Positions 1-7,916 of a DNA stretch of 64,000 nucleotides are shown here, in pieces (the stretch's first letter is position 1; each line of letters begins with the position of its first letter). The translations under genes and the position numbers were made by a program. Origin of the DNA: Lacisediminihabitans sp040549525 (lineage in GTDB: Bacteria > Actinomycetota > Actinomycetes > Actinomycetales > Microbacteriaceae); NCBI RefSeq assembly GCF_040549525.1, contig NZ_JBEPTM010000008.1:1-64000 (forward strand), read 5' to 3'. The notes under the pieces were generated by a model. It was not told the origin of the DNA, did no database searches, and was given only the letters and a program-made list of their open reading frames with translations.

Positions 1-36
1 GAGGCGGTGATCCTCCCAGAACTCGCCGCCGCCTAA
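1..36 (+). CDS. C-terminal end of a truncated ORF, possibly a transposase
   Basis: The window opens inside an open frame that reads EAVILPELAAA and then stops at TAA (34-36). Only 11 codons are visible, so no family can be assigned. The next few hundred bases carry insertion-sequence debris, which makes a transposase C-terminus the simplest guess. The frame could also be coincidental. Confidence 0.2.
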   Translation, partial: EAVILPELAAA

Positions 37-423
37 ACTAAAACAACTGACCCGCACGGTGTTGAGAAACTCCACCACTCAGCGGGACGTGACCCGGACG
101 GCAGGCGTTCCGCGACCATGTGGGGCGTGAATTCCGCGCGGGCGCCTGGTGATCGGGCCGTACTCGACGGCGCGCAAGCTCCGGACCAGAAATCGATTAG
201 ACACGATCGTCAGAGTTCGCAGCGCACTCTGCCACTAGCCTGATCGCATGCCAACTTTCGCCGAACGCATGGGACATCGGGCAGTTCGATCCGTCACCCA
301 AGGTTGCGTCCCTGGTGGTGGCGTAGTTTCCCTGCTTCCGAGCGTCGGATCGTCGACGTGAAGAGCCATCGTGGGATGGTCAGTGAGTAACGACTAAACC
401 ACTCACGAAGGACACAAACCACG
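37..423. other. Intergenic stretch with no convincing gene; left edge of IS debris
   Basis: No frame here has coding character or a ribosome binding site. The last part (about 360-423) lies directly upstream of an IS256-type transposase start and probably holds that element's left end; the segment AGAGCCATCGTG (363-374 region) resembles, inverted, the CACGAT/GGCTCT blocks of the repeats at 641-683. I see nothing else interpretable. Confidence 0.35.
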
Positions 424-576
424 GTGGCTCTTGACCAGTCTGCCCTGCCCGATCTCCTTGCTCAACTGAAACTAACCGATGTCACCGACCGGATCCTGAC
501 GGCGACCGAGACGCTCTATCAGGAGCTGAGTCAGTGTCCGATCGTTTCGCTACTCCGAGGAGCAGCGACTTCTTGA
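424..576 (+). pseudogene. Truncated IS256-family transposase, N-terminal remnant
   Basis: A GTG start opens a 50-codon frame whose first 35 residues (VALDQSALPDLLAQLK, then a TDRILTATETLYQEL-type segment) match the start of actinobacterial IS256-family mutator-type transposases, which are normally about 400 aa. Similarity ends after LYQEL. The frame then runs into unrelated sequence and stops at TGA. The catalytic DDE residues are absent, so the element cannot move by itself. It was apparently cut by another mobile element whose end follows at 600-683. The assignment rests on recall of the family N-terminus, not on a search. Confidence 0.6.
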
Positions 577-604
577 TCCCGAGCTAACACCGAGCGGAGA
601 GGGC

Positions 605-683
605 CAGCGGCTCTGAGCCACACCACCACTGGCTCTCTTCCGCACGATCGGTGGCTCTGAATCGCACGATTGGGTGGCTCTGA
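605..683. repeat. Repeated GGTGGCTCTGA blocks, likely IS21-type element end
   Basis: Two adjacent near-identical units, CGCACGATCGGTGGCTCTGA (641-660) and a 21-base version with TTG in place of C (663-683), are preceded by two degenerate GGCTCT copies near 609 and 631. Serial short repeats at a terminus are characteristic of IS21-family ends. A short coding-like frame ending in GEGQRL and TGA at about 617 precedes them and could be the 3' end of the element's last gene. No intact istA or istB is present. Confidence 0.4.
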
Positions 684-812
684 AAGCATCAAATACTTCG
701 GCAGTCATCGATCTCGCTCTCGAAAACTCTGTCCAGTCCATCGCGCTCCGCGCCAACCGTTCGACCCCACCAATCAGCGGTGCTTGAGAAAGCTGGACTC
801 GTTCTACAGCCT

Positions 813-1730
813 TCATCTCCGACTGGGAGGTGTCGGGTACTCCGTGTAGCCCGCTAAATCGATTCCCGCTGACTCTGCTCGATTCAAATAACCGAGGATC
901 ACATCAACCTGGATGAGAGATAAAACGTCTGGGTTGAATAGAGCAATGTGCGTTCCGAAGGGACATGCGCTAGCGAGAGACAATGACGACCGCAGCTTCG
1001 TAAGGAAGTCGCCCAGTTCTTCGAAGGTCAAGTCCTCCGGATCTGGGAAGTTTTCGATACCGCTCTCAAACCACGTGGAACCTGACCGGTGAGCTCCCGT
1101 CACGATGATGGGATGGAGATCGAGTAGTTGATCGGACATTTCAAAGCCACGCGATTCTAGTTCGGCGATGTACTCGACCGCGTCTTGGTACCCGTCGGCT
1201 GCGAAGGTGTGACGAGTTTGCGTATTTTCGTGTTTCAACCCCACCGAGTGTTCGAATACTACCGACGCGAAAATTTGGGTCTCGTGCGAAGAAACGGATT
1301 TGAAGGGCCATACCGAGTAGGTCGGTTCACCGCATTTCCGCCAGAGTTGTCCGTCGATGATTGCCAGTTTGCCAATTTCAGCTCGAATTTCATACCGGGG
1401 ATCGACCGATTGCATCACCTTTTGGAAACGAAGCGCAGAACGAAGGCATCGATCGATCACGCGAGCGTCCGCGAACTCATCTTTTGCCGCGAGCGAGTAG
1501 AGGGTGGACCCGACGACTCTAACGATGGTTTCCCGCCGGCCCGTGCACCAAGAGACTAGATCGCCCGCCTGCCAGTTGCTCGACGTGGTAGCCGGTTCAA
1601 AGTAGCAATAGGCAACTGGGGCTTCAACAGAATCGAAAAATGGGATGCTCCCTGCACAGGTTGCCTTCGAATGAATTCCGTTTTCACTCGGTAGGCAGTC
1701 GAATTCGTACTGGACTGAGATTTCGCGCAA
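813..1730 (-). CDS. Hypothetical protein, 305 aa
   Basis: A 305-residue soluble-looking protein without signal peptide or membrane segments. I do not recognise a family. The composition is clearly protein-like (balanced acidic and basic residues, several Trp and Cys), and its frame is less GC-rich at third positions than the core genes after 33 kb, which fits recent acquisition. The start is TTG at 1728-1730 with a weak AGAGAG ribosome binding site. The C-terminal 100 residues include GAHRSGSTWFESG, which resembles the phosphosulfate-binding GxxRSGSTW loop of sulfotransferases, but it sits unusually late in the chain for that family. It may therefore be a rearranged or truncated relative. It is isolated between IS debris and small ORFs. 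Confidence 0.6.
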   Translation of the reverse strand: MREISVQYEFDCLPSENGIHSKATCAGSIPFFDSVEAPVAYCYFEPATTSSNWQAGDLVSWCTGRRETIVRVVGSTLYSLAAKDEFADARVIDRCLRSALRFQKVMQSVDPRYEIRAEIGKLAIIDGQLWRKCGEPTYSVWPFKSVSSHETQIFASVVFEHSVGLKHENTQTRHTFAADGYQDAVEYIAELESRGFEMSDQLLDLHPIIVTGAHRSGSTWFESGIENFPDPEDLTFEELGDFLTKLRSSLSLASACPFGTHIALFNPDVLSLIQVDVILGYLNRAESAGIDLAGYTEYPTPPSRR

Positions 1731-1860
1731 AGCAACTCTCTAGCAAAAGGAGCGGTTCATGGTCATCTATACCTTAATGGTCCCAATGGCCCTATTCATG
1801 GCGCGTGGCAGAGTCGTTATTTCGCTCTCCAAATGCTTTAACACGCGAAAGGAGGAGCCC

Positions 1861-1971
1861 ATGTGGGGCACCGTCCACCACGAAAGGACTCGCTCGGCAA
1901 TGGTCTTCATTCGAGGCCGGCGAATCTCAAACGCGTTCGAGCAACATCTCGCGGCACCTGTTGTGGAGTAG
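1861..1971 (+). CDS. Possible 36-aa small protein with very strong RBS
   Basis: An ATG at 1861 is preceded by AAAGGAGGA at ideal spacing, one of the best Shine-Dalgarno sequences in the window. The product would be a 36-residue basic peptide beginning MWGTVHHERTR. No family is recognisable. A longer frame from 1759, with its own AGGAG, reads into the same frame. It overlaps the last 45 bases of the opposing ORF at 1927-2118, so at most one of the two is likely to be real. Confidence 0.22.
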   Translation: MWGTVHHERTRSAMVFIRGRRISNAFEQHLAAPVVE

Positions 1972-2118
1972 GACGAACTCTTCAGAGCCCTCGCCGGATA
2001 GCGTGTGATCTGCGAACCCGTGGTCCCCGCGAAGGAACCTCTGCACGAAGATGGCTTCCAAATCCGTGAGCTGCCAAGTCTGGTCGTCCATAGTCAGATT
2101 CCAAGTATTTTCGATCAT
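1927..2118 (-). CDS. Small acidic hypothetical protein, 63 aa
   Basis: The 63-residue frame has a realistic composition, with an acidic N-terminal half and a Leu/Arg-rich end (LLHNRCREMLLERV). It resembles small accessory-region proteins rather than a shadow ORF. A second start at codon 10 (MDDQTWQ) is possible. The ribosome binding site is weak for both. No homologue is recognised. It is bounded by the possible peptide gene at 1861 and a GC-rich non-coding block after 2150. Confidence 0.35.
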   Translation of the reverse strand: MIENTWNLTMDDQTWQLTDLEAIFVQRFLRGDHGFADHTLSGEGSEEFVLLHNRCREMLLERV

Positions 2119-2434
2119 CCCGGCAGCTTATTTGCGCGCACGCCAGTAGCAAAGGAATGACCCAATCATGCGGGTCATCGACGCGATCGGATGTTTCGTT
2201 GCGGGCACCACTAGGAGCGGTTGGGGACGACCACGGGGACACAGCGACGACGGCGGAGGCGACGACGGGGCGATTTCGCGGGACGGGAGCGCTCGCGGAC
2301 CGAAGGGGAGCGGGGCGCCGAGACGCTCCGGCGGACACGGCGTCGGCAGGGAAAGGGTGGGAAACGCTCGGCCAGCAGCGTGGAGCAATGTGGCAGAGCC
2401 GGCTTGTTGGAAGGAAAGGGGCAGGTCCACCAGG
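2119..2434. other. GC-rich non-coding stretch with a degenerate repeat (copy A)
   Basis: Long frames are open on both strands only because the sequence is very GC-rich and Arg/Gly-biased. None has a start with a credible ribosome binding site. Bases about 2290-2345 share a diverged block (GAGACGCTCCGGCGGAC followed by GTCGGCAGGG) with 3320-3367. The block lies downstream of the minus-strand gene at 2435-3079. Confidence 0.45.
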
Positions 2435-3079
2435 CTATCCGCTGAAGTTGACTATCTGACCATCGGCTGTGTACAGAATCGAGTCCGTGATGGTCGGGGC
2501 AGCATCAGTACCGCCGACGTCGCCTTCTATGGTGGCTTGCTGATCGGTGCCGTATTGGTTCGTGACGGTTGCGCTGAGTTTGAAGGTGAAAGTACCGTCC
2601 GGATGAGGGGTAGTGATGCGGTCCATGACCCATTGGACTTTTCCACCGTACGTGAACTTGGCCTCCCATTGCATAGCGAGGAACTGTGCCGCAGTGGTCT
2701 CGTCGAGAGGGCGGGGGGCGGTCACCGTGGGCGAAGGCGTTGCCGTTGCCGTTGGAGTTGAGGTTGGCGTGGACGCCGGAGTACTGACTGCGGCCGGGAC
2801 CGCCTTTTGCGTGCTTCCACTGTCCTCGCCGCTCTTCAATACTCCGGCAATGACAAAGAGGCCAACAACCAGCAGGACCCCACCGGCGATGGCCGGCCAC
2901 AGATACCAGGGTTGCTTCTTCTTCAAACGACGGAAAGTCAGTTCGCTCCGCAACCGGGACACCTGATCTTGGGAGACGAATTCCCAACCGTCTTTCTCCC
3001 ACTTCGCCCGGCTTCTGGCTTCCAGGCCGCGCATCGTCTTCACGGACATGTTCTTGTACTGTGCGCCGTCGTCAGCCAT
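2435..3079 (-). CDS. Single-pass membrane protein of unknown function with Thr/Pro linker
   Basis: A 214-residue protein with a cytoplasmic charged N-terminus (residues 1-50, rich in Arg and Lys), one transmembrane helix (about 53-76, PWYLWPAIAGGVLLVVGLF), a low-complexity Thr/Pro/Ser linker (about 90-115), and an extracytoplasmic beta-rich domain of about 95 residues. Start at ATG 3079 with a GAGGGGG ribosome binding site. The same frame stays open up to 3520, where another start with a stronger RBS lies, but the intervening translation is Arg/Pro-rich noise. Proteins of this layout are common and uncharacterised in Microbacteriaceae mobile regions. The outer domain could bind a partner protein or the cell wall. 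Confidence 0.65.
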   Translation of the reverse strand: MADDGAQYKNMSVKTMRGLEARSRAKWEKDGWEFVSQDQVSRLRSELTFRRLKKKQPWYLWPAIAGGVLLVVGLFVIAGVLKSGEDSGSTQKAVPAAVSTPASTPTSTPTATATPSPTVTAPRPLDETTAAQFLAMQWEAKFTYGGKVQWVMDRITTPHPDGTFTFKLSATVTNQYGTDQQATIEGDVGGTDAAPTITDSILYTADGQIVNFSG

Positions 3080-3582
3080 AAGAGCCCCCTCGCCCCCCCC
3101 TGATGGGGCTATTCGTGTTAAAACACCGTGAGCAGAATGAATACGTGGTCCCGCCGCCAGATTCAATGAGGTGCTCTGCGAATGCTTCCGAGTTTGCGAC
3201 CAATTCTCGGGTCGCGGGATCAGGTTAGCGCGGATCGAGGCGGAGCCCCCGACCAAGGCGAAACGGAACGAGATGCGGTCGCGGGGCGCGTGACGACACG
3301 CACGCGGGCGACGAAAGGGCGAGTGACGCGGCGAGACACTCCAGCGGACGAGGCGCCGGCAGGGCGATGACGTCAACGTGTACCTCCGCGGCGGCGCGGG
3401 CGACCGTGCGGAGTGGCCCGGCGAACTGGCCGGGGCCTCACTGGCCGAACAGGCGGTCGTGAAGTCGGTGTCCCCATCTTTGATGAGGATCACCACGGTG
3501 TCTTGCTTGCTGCGTGTCATGGTTTGTGCCTTTCCTTTTGCGTCGGTCCGACCCGCAGATACCGGACGGAAGAATTAGGCGG
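3080..3582. other. Intergenic region with GC-rich repeat copy B and a strong orphan RBS
   Basis: About 500 bases without a confident gene. Bases 3240-3367 hold a diverged copy of the block at 2290-2345 (GAGACACTCCAGCGGAC, then CGGCAGGG). On the minus strand an ATG at 3518-3520 preceded by AAAGGAAAGG opens a frame starting MTRSKQDTVVILIKDGDTDF, plausibly a short peptide or the true 5' end of the downstream gene. Its continuation becomes low-complexity after about 30 codons. Confidence 0.4.
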
Positions 3583-4860
3583 CTACGCGGGGAGCGTCTC
3601 GCGGATGATGAACGGAACCGCCTTGTCGATCAGGGCGTCGGACCAACCGGCCTTGGATGTCAGCTCACGAAGCAGACCAGCGAGGACCGGAAGCAGGGCG
3701 GTGTCGTGGACAACGCCGCCCCCGGCGTTGAAGTACGCCGCAGCCTGACTCGTCCAACGCTGGACCTCCGCCAGGTCCGAACCGTGAGGTACCCGCCCGG
3801 CGAAGTCGTATGCGGCATGTAGGAGGCCACCGGCGAACTTCTTCGCTGCGAACTTCTCAGCCGACGCTTCCCGGAACGCGGCCACGCGTGTTCGGTTGAC
3901 GATCGCCAGCGCGGCCAAGTCGTCCTTCCGCTCCACGTGCCGGAAGAACGCGAAGGTCTCCTCGCTCTTTACGCTGAGTACGGCGGCCAGATCGACGGTC
4001 CCCTCCAGGGCACCCGGGAGTTCACGGTGCAGCTCGTCGCGAAGCTCAGTGTTCGCCCGCTTGCTCAACCCAAGCCACTCACCGGCAGGCTGGCCCGAGT
4101 AGGCGAGCACCAGGCGGAGCCATGTGCGGCCGCCGGCGATGATGTCATCGGAGTAGTGCCAGGCGGGTGATGCCGCAGTCATGAGGATCGTTGCGAGGTA
4201 GCTGTCCTCGGGCGTACCGTCGGCAAGCGCCTGGATCGTGTCGTGATGCAGGTCGGCCCAATCGCGAAGGTCCTCAGTCCCGAGCTTCATCAGCCGGTAG
4301 TGGAGGGCGCCACCGCGAGAGGACACACGCCGGATCCAGCGGGCTCGTTCAAGAGCCTTCAAGATCGTGCGTGCGGCCGTTGGGGTGAGGTTCAGTTGGA
4401 GGCCGAGCCAATCGCCAGTCACCAGGAGTTTGTCGTAGCCGGTGCGAAGCTGCTGGCCTCCGATCACAGCAACCGCAACGCGCGCTTGAACCTCCTGCCG
4501 CTTCGAGGTGAACGTGCCTGGCATGACGGGCGCGACGACGCGCGCCACCATCCGCCGCGCGGTGCTCAGGGAGGAAGAGCTGGCAAGCCAAACCTTCGCT
4601 TCGCGTACGAGCTGTTGCCACTGTCCGTCAGTAGTGCAGAGCACCTGCTCGGGTGTCCCGAGCGACACGAGCCAACGCTTGATTGCGGTCGGTGACACAT
4701 GGTGTGCGAGACCACGAACGAGCACGCGAAGAACGGCAGCGCGAGGGTCCGGGTTGCCGGCTTTGTCACGCAGGGTCTTCAAGAGGAGTTCGGTGAGATC
4801 AAGGCGCGCGGGAGCGACCCTGTGGCTCTCGGTGAAGTTGACGGTCAAACGGTCCTCCAA
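3583..4860 (-). CDS. Hypothetical protein with central winged-helix-like segment, 425 aa
   Basis: A 425-residue soluble protein. The N-terminal 100 residues are helical (LDLTELLLKTLRDKAG). Residues about 150-190 (LGLQLNLTPTAARTILKALERARWIRR) look like a helix-turn-helix or winged helix of the kind found in plasmid replication and partition-related proteins. The C-terminal half is Ala-rich and helical. No catalytic motif is visible. The ATG at 4860 is followed on its upstream side by about 600 bases of non-coding sequence. The context (mobile region, GC-rich intergenic repeats) is compatible with a replication or maintenance role, but that is inference only. Confidence 0.6.
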   Translation of the reverse strand: MEDRLTVNFTESHRVAPARLDLTELLLKTLRDKAGNPDPRAAVLRVLVRGLAHHVSPTAIKRWLVSLGTPEQVLCTTDGQWQQLVREAKVWLASSSSLSTARRMVARVVAPVMPGTFTSKRQEVQARVAVAVIGGQQLRTGYDKLLVTGDWLGLQLNLTPTAARTILKALERARWIRRVSSRGGALHYRLMKLGTEDLRDWADLHHDTIQALADGTPEDSYLATILMTAASPAWHYSDDIIAGGRTWLRLVLAYSGQPAGEWLGLSKRANTELRDELHRELPGALEGTVDLAAVLSVKSEETFAFFRHVERKDDLAALAIVNRTRVAAFREASAEKFAAKKFAGGLLHAAYDFAGRVPHGSDLAEVQRWTSQAAAYFNAGGGVVHDTALLPVLAGLLRELTSKAGWSDALIDKAVPFIIRETLPA

Positions 4861-5475
4861 ACGACCTGATACAACGTGAAGATCGCTAGGCGAAGCCAGC
4901 GCGTATCTTCACGGGTGGTAACAGTGATGTATGCGGCGAACTCCGCTTCACCCGACGCCGCGCGTCGCGCGAGAGATACCGTCAAGAAATCGCACTGCCA
5001 GCGCAACGAAACTCACCTCGTAGAGCACCCGCATTGTCTCGGACCGTAGGCGGGGCGATCACGCCGCGCGCAGCGCGGAAGATGGCGGAGCGAAGGACGT
5101 GCTGGCGGCGAGCTGGCGGACAGGGGCGGCGACGGCGCGGAGCGGCGTCGGAGCGAAGCGGAGGTGCCCGACGGTTCGAAAGGTTCGGAATCAATTCCAT
5201 CTGGAGAAGGATCGAGGCGCCCCGGGGTCGCCCGAGGCGACAGGGTGGTTCGCAGACACGGGGCGGACCGCCCCTCAACGCCCCCTCAACGCCCCCACAA
5301 CGCCCTCGCCGCGCCCTCTGCTCCCACGCCCCCCAAAGCACCGTCATGCTCGCGGCTCACCGCAGTCTCTTCCTGCCGGCCGGCAGGATCCCGTTGAGCT
5401 GCGACGTCCAGCGCCTCTCGGTCAGGCTCAGACGTGACCCGGACCTCATGCCTCGCCGACGAGCACCGTGGTGGG
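4861..5475. other. GC-rich intergenic region, no gene seen
   Basis: About 615 bases. The segment 5040-5345 is extremely GC-rich with Arg-heavy translations in all frames and runs of CCCCCTCAACGCC (two copies near 5275-5300). It shares only fragments (GGCGGACAGGGGCGG) with the repeat blocks at 2.3 and 3.3 kb. I see no tRNA, terminator or ORF with coding character. Confidence 0.4.
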
Positions 5476-5976
5476 TTACAGGTTCACGACCGGCAGGTTA
5501 AAGGTGGGGACTCGGCGAAGTCGGTACTTCGGGCTGACCTTTCCGTGCATCACCCATTCATAGGCAATAGCCAACAACTCCTCGCGCGGCAAGAGGCCTT
5601 GTTCGTCTGCCTCTGAGTAGGCCCACGGCTCGGCTGTGGTGATCTCCACGCGCCGACCAACCGCGGCGTCCCAGGGTGCCATGACGGCCACATCGTTCCC
5701 GTTGCCGATCTCAGCCAAGAGCCGACCGCCGACCTTGGGGCCACCGCCGGTGCACTGAAAGAACCGTTGAGCCGGGTCGACTGCCGCGTCGCGGTACAGG
5801 GTCAGGAAGGTGAATTCCTCCTGCACTCCAACCAGCGAGATCAGGCCGAGGGCTTCGCCCCAAGTGCAGATTCCATCTGAGTTGAGTCCCGACCAGCAGA
5901 GCCGCTCCGGCGCTACCGCTTCCCGAGTTGCGTCGTCGGGGGCGGTGTCGGGGCGTTCGAGCAGTAGGGACGTCAT
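5476..5976 (-). CDS. Hypothetical protein, 166 aa
   Basis: The ATG at 5976 (MTSLLLERPDTAPDD) with GGGGGTGC upstream gives a 166-residue soluble protein. It contains several Trp residues and a segment LISLVGVQEEFTFLTLYRD that looks like a beta-strand core. The size and acidic character recall immunity or antitoxin-like accessory proteins, but no family can be named. Upstream, the 10-base direct repeat CATTCCGGAC (6056-6065 and 6075-6084) may be its operator. Confidence 0.5.
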   Translation of the reverse strand: MTSLLLERPDTAPDDATREAVAPERLCWSGLNSDGICTWGEALGLISLVGVQEEFTFLTLYRDAAVDPAQRFFQCTGGGPKVGGRLLAEIGNGNDVAVMAPWDAAVGRRVEITTAEPWAYSEADEQGLLPREELLAIAYEWVMHGKVSPKYRLRRVPTFNLPVVNL

Positions 5977-6055
5977 GCACCCCCATGTGTGCGGCCACCA
6001 CCCCGCTCCGCGGGCGCATCGCATCGCACCGCCCCGCAGTTGTCGCTTGCCAACT

Positions 6056-6084
6056 CATTCCGGACTTTGACACGCATTCCGGAC
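6056..6084. promoter_or_regulatory. Two CATTCCGGAC direct repeats, possible operator
   Basis: Perfect 10-base direct repeats start 19 bases apart (6056 and 6075), 80-110 bases upstream of the start of the minus-strand gene at 5976. Two half-sites on the same DNA face would fit a dimeric regulator. No regulator is recognised nearby. Confidence 0.3.
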
Positions 6085-6330
6085 AAAACAGGCCGCGACT
6101 GCTCCGGGTGTGCCGAACAGATAGGTGACTCCGGAGATAGCTTGACCGAAGGGCGGCCGTCGGCGCCCGCAAGCGGAACCTTCAGCGGACTGATCGGGGG
6201 CTGCCGGCTCCTGACCTACGGAGCAGAACCGGGTGCAACGGAGGAGCGAGGTCAGTCGGGGGCATTCTGAGTCGAATTGGCGCCGACCGATTGGTGTTCG
6301 GCATTTGCTTAGGTGCTGATTCGAAACTAT

Positions 6331-6357
6331 GTCCCGAGCACGATTCCAGTGTGATGA
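6331..6357. repeat. Left 27-bp inverted repeat flanking the TA module
   Basis: Read on the plus strand it contains GAGCACGATTCCAGTGTGAT. Its reverse complement recurs at 7786-7812 with one mismatch in 27 bases (22 consecutive identical). The two copies enclose exactly the antitoxin and toxin genes. No target-site duplication is obvious. Confidence 0.75.
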
Positions 6358-6509
6358 AAAATAGTTCATTACTCTCTGTCGGCGCCACTGAATCGGCCCG
6401 AGCATTCAGCCACCCGCGGAAACCGCATCGGCCGGAACGTACTCTGGCGGCGTATCCGCGTAAGCAAGAGGACTTGCCGTTCCAACCTGCCGCGCATAAG
6501 AGAGGTGTG

Positions 6510-6761
6510 ATGATGACAATGAACGAAATCCGCACCTCCCAGGACCCGGTCGTGGTCTACGACGTGATGCGTGAAGCAGCCAATCGACTGGTCGGGGTTT
6601 ACGCGCAGCGTGCCACAGTCGGCGGGACCGACGACCCTGCGATTCAGTCGATCTCCGCGATTTACGATGAGGTCGAAGCCATCGACCCCAACGACTTGGC
6701 TGCTCAAGAGGCTGCCACCGGCGATTTCCGGGCGAGGTACGCGGCTCTTCGTGAATCCTGA
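6510..6761 (+). CDS. Epsilon-like antitoxin of a zeta toxin
   Basis: A small acidic, helical protein (83 aa) directly upstream of and overlapping the zeta toxin gene by 11 bases. It has the helix-rich pattern of antitoxins paired with actinobacterial zeta toxins (VYDVMREAANRLVGVYAQR and an acidic AIDPNDLAAQEA segment). It should bind the toxin N-terminal region and block the ATP site. The start is one of the adjacent ATG codons at 6510/6513 with AGAGG upstream. The frame is open back to 6291 but without an RBS. Translational coupling with the toxin is expected. Assignment is from position and composition plus the strong toxin call. Confidence 0.7.
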   Translation: MMTMNEIRTSQDPVVVYDVMREAANRLVGVYAQRATVGGTDDPAIQSISAIYDEVEAIDPNDLAAQEAATGDFRARYAALRES

Positions 6762-7698
6762 AGGCTACGCACTGAGTGCAGCCGAGCTGGATCGAATCTT
6801 CTCAAACTTCATAGCGCCCGCCCTGTTTCGGCGGGCCGAGAGATCTGACTCTCCGCTGCTTATCCTTCTCGGAGCCCGGCCTGGTGCTGGCAAGACCCGA
6901 GCCGGGGCGACGGTAAGTGCAGCCAGCGGCCAGAAGGTGACCGCGATTGTTGGAGACGACCTGCGTTCGTATCACCCGAGATACGACTTCCTCCTGAACC
7001 AGTCGCCGGCGGACATGCCTAACGCGACCGCCCAGGCGTCCTCGGGGTGGGTCGAGCGGTCGATCGAATTCGCCGCTGAGCGAGGAATCAGCGTCCTCGT
7101 CGAGGGAACGTTTCGCAACCCGGCGGTCCCGATTGCGACCGCACGTAAGTTCAAGTCGAATGGCTTCTCAGTCCAGGCCGTCGTGGTAGTCGTGGCCCCC
7201 GAGGTGAGCAGAGCGTCGATCGCCGGAAGGTTCGTCGAGGATGCGATGCAAGACGGGCAGGCGAGGTTCACATCTGTCCAGGCGCACAACTACGCCTTCC
7301 GTATGATTCCGTTCACCCTCGCCGAACTCGCTGCCGCCGGCTCTCCGGTAGACAGGCTCACGCTGCGAAACCGGACGAAAGTGCTCTTTGACAAAAGCCG
7401 CGTTGGAGCATCTGCCATCCGTGGAGCTCTATCGGTTGCAAGGGCGGAATGGGACGCTCCTCTCGGCGAGGTGAATACGGCAACGCAGATCGCACTGCTG
7501 GATAGGTCACTCAGCTACTTCACCCTCAACCTGACCGACAGCACTGAGGCACAGGAGCTGTTGCGGCAACTGGTTCTCGACCATGAATATCTCGACCTGA
7601 GCCGTTCCGGTGACGTCGCCGTCCGGGGCCACTTGCGCGGCGGTGGCGACGTGAAGCCTCATCTTCGGGCGCACCCAGTGTCGCGTGTCCACGACTAA
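6751..7698 (+). CDS. Zeta toxin family kinase
   Basis: A 315-residue protein from GTG 6751, which overlaps the antitoxin stop region. It has the P-loop GARPGAGKT (about residues 34-42) and the conserved zeta-toxin features: an acidic GDDLRSYHP motif after the second strand, and an EGTFRNP motif. Family members phosphorylate UDP-N-acetylglucosamine with ATP, blocking peptidoglycan precursor synthesis, and stay inhibited by the cognate antitoxin. The last about 30 residues are Gly/His/Arg-rich and may be a divergent tail. Such pairs stabilise plasmids and genomic islands, which fits this locus. The whole pair lies between inverted repeats. Confidence 0.85.
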   Translation: MNPEGYALSAAELDRIFSNFIAPALFRRAERSDSPLLILLGARPGAGKTRAGATVSAASGQKVTAIVGDDLRSYHPRYDFLLNQSPADMPNATAQASSGWVERSIEFAAERGISVLVEGTFRNPAVPIATARKFKSNGFSVQAVVVVVAPEVSRASIAGRFVEDAMQDGQARFTSVQAHNYAFRMIPFTLAELAAAGSPVDRLTLRNRTKVLFDKSRVGASAIRGALSVARAEWDAPLGEVNTATQIALLDRSLSYFTLNLTDSTEAQELLRQLVLDHEYLDLSRSGDVAVRGHLRGGGDVKPHLRAHPVSRVHD

Positions 7699-7785
7699 TC
7701 GCGTACCGCAACAGCCTCCTCGGCCAGCTTCGCCGCCACCATCGCCTGGTGCGGAGCTCCCGAAAGTCACTCGGTCGAGGAATTC

Positions 7786-7812
7786 TCATCACACTGGAAT
7801 CGTGCTCAGGAC
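7786..7812. repeat. Right 27-bp inverted repeat flanking the TA module
   Basis: Inverted partner of 6331-6357, one mismatch. It lies 88 bases past the toxin stop. Beyond it begins a different fragment, the remnant of an IS3-like transposase, so this is a junction between modules. Confidence 0.75.
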
Positions 7813-7916
7813 TGGTGATCGATCCGGGTTTCGCAGTCAAGGTGAGAATTTCCCCCATCCCTGAGCATAAGAAAAGGCGAGCACTAAATCCCCTCGCAAC
7901 GCAGCGCTGCGGACTT

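Larger units (their letters stand above)
5977..6509. other. Intergenic region containing direct repeats and left inverted repeat
   Basis: No gene is supported. It holds the CATTCCGGAC direct repeats (6056-6084) and the left 27-bp inverted repeat of the toxin-antitoxin module (6331-6357). An open plus-strand frame runs from 6291 into the antitoxin, but the first good ribosome binding site is at about 6501. Confidence 0.45.

Noticed and set aside
2157..2761. Several 100-200 codon plus-strand ORFs over 2.16-2.76 kb
   Set aside because: Arg/Gly-rich translations with no RBS, overlapping the better-supported minus-strand membrane-protein gene and a GC-rich non-coding block.
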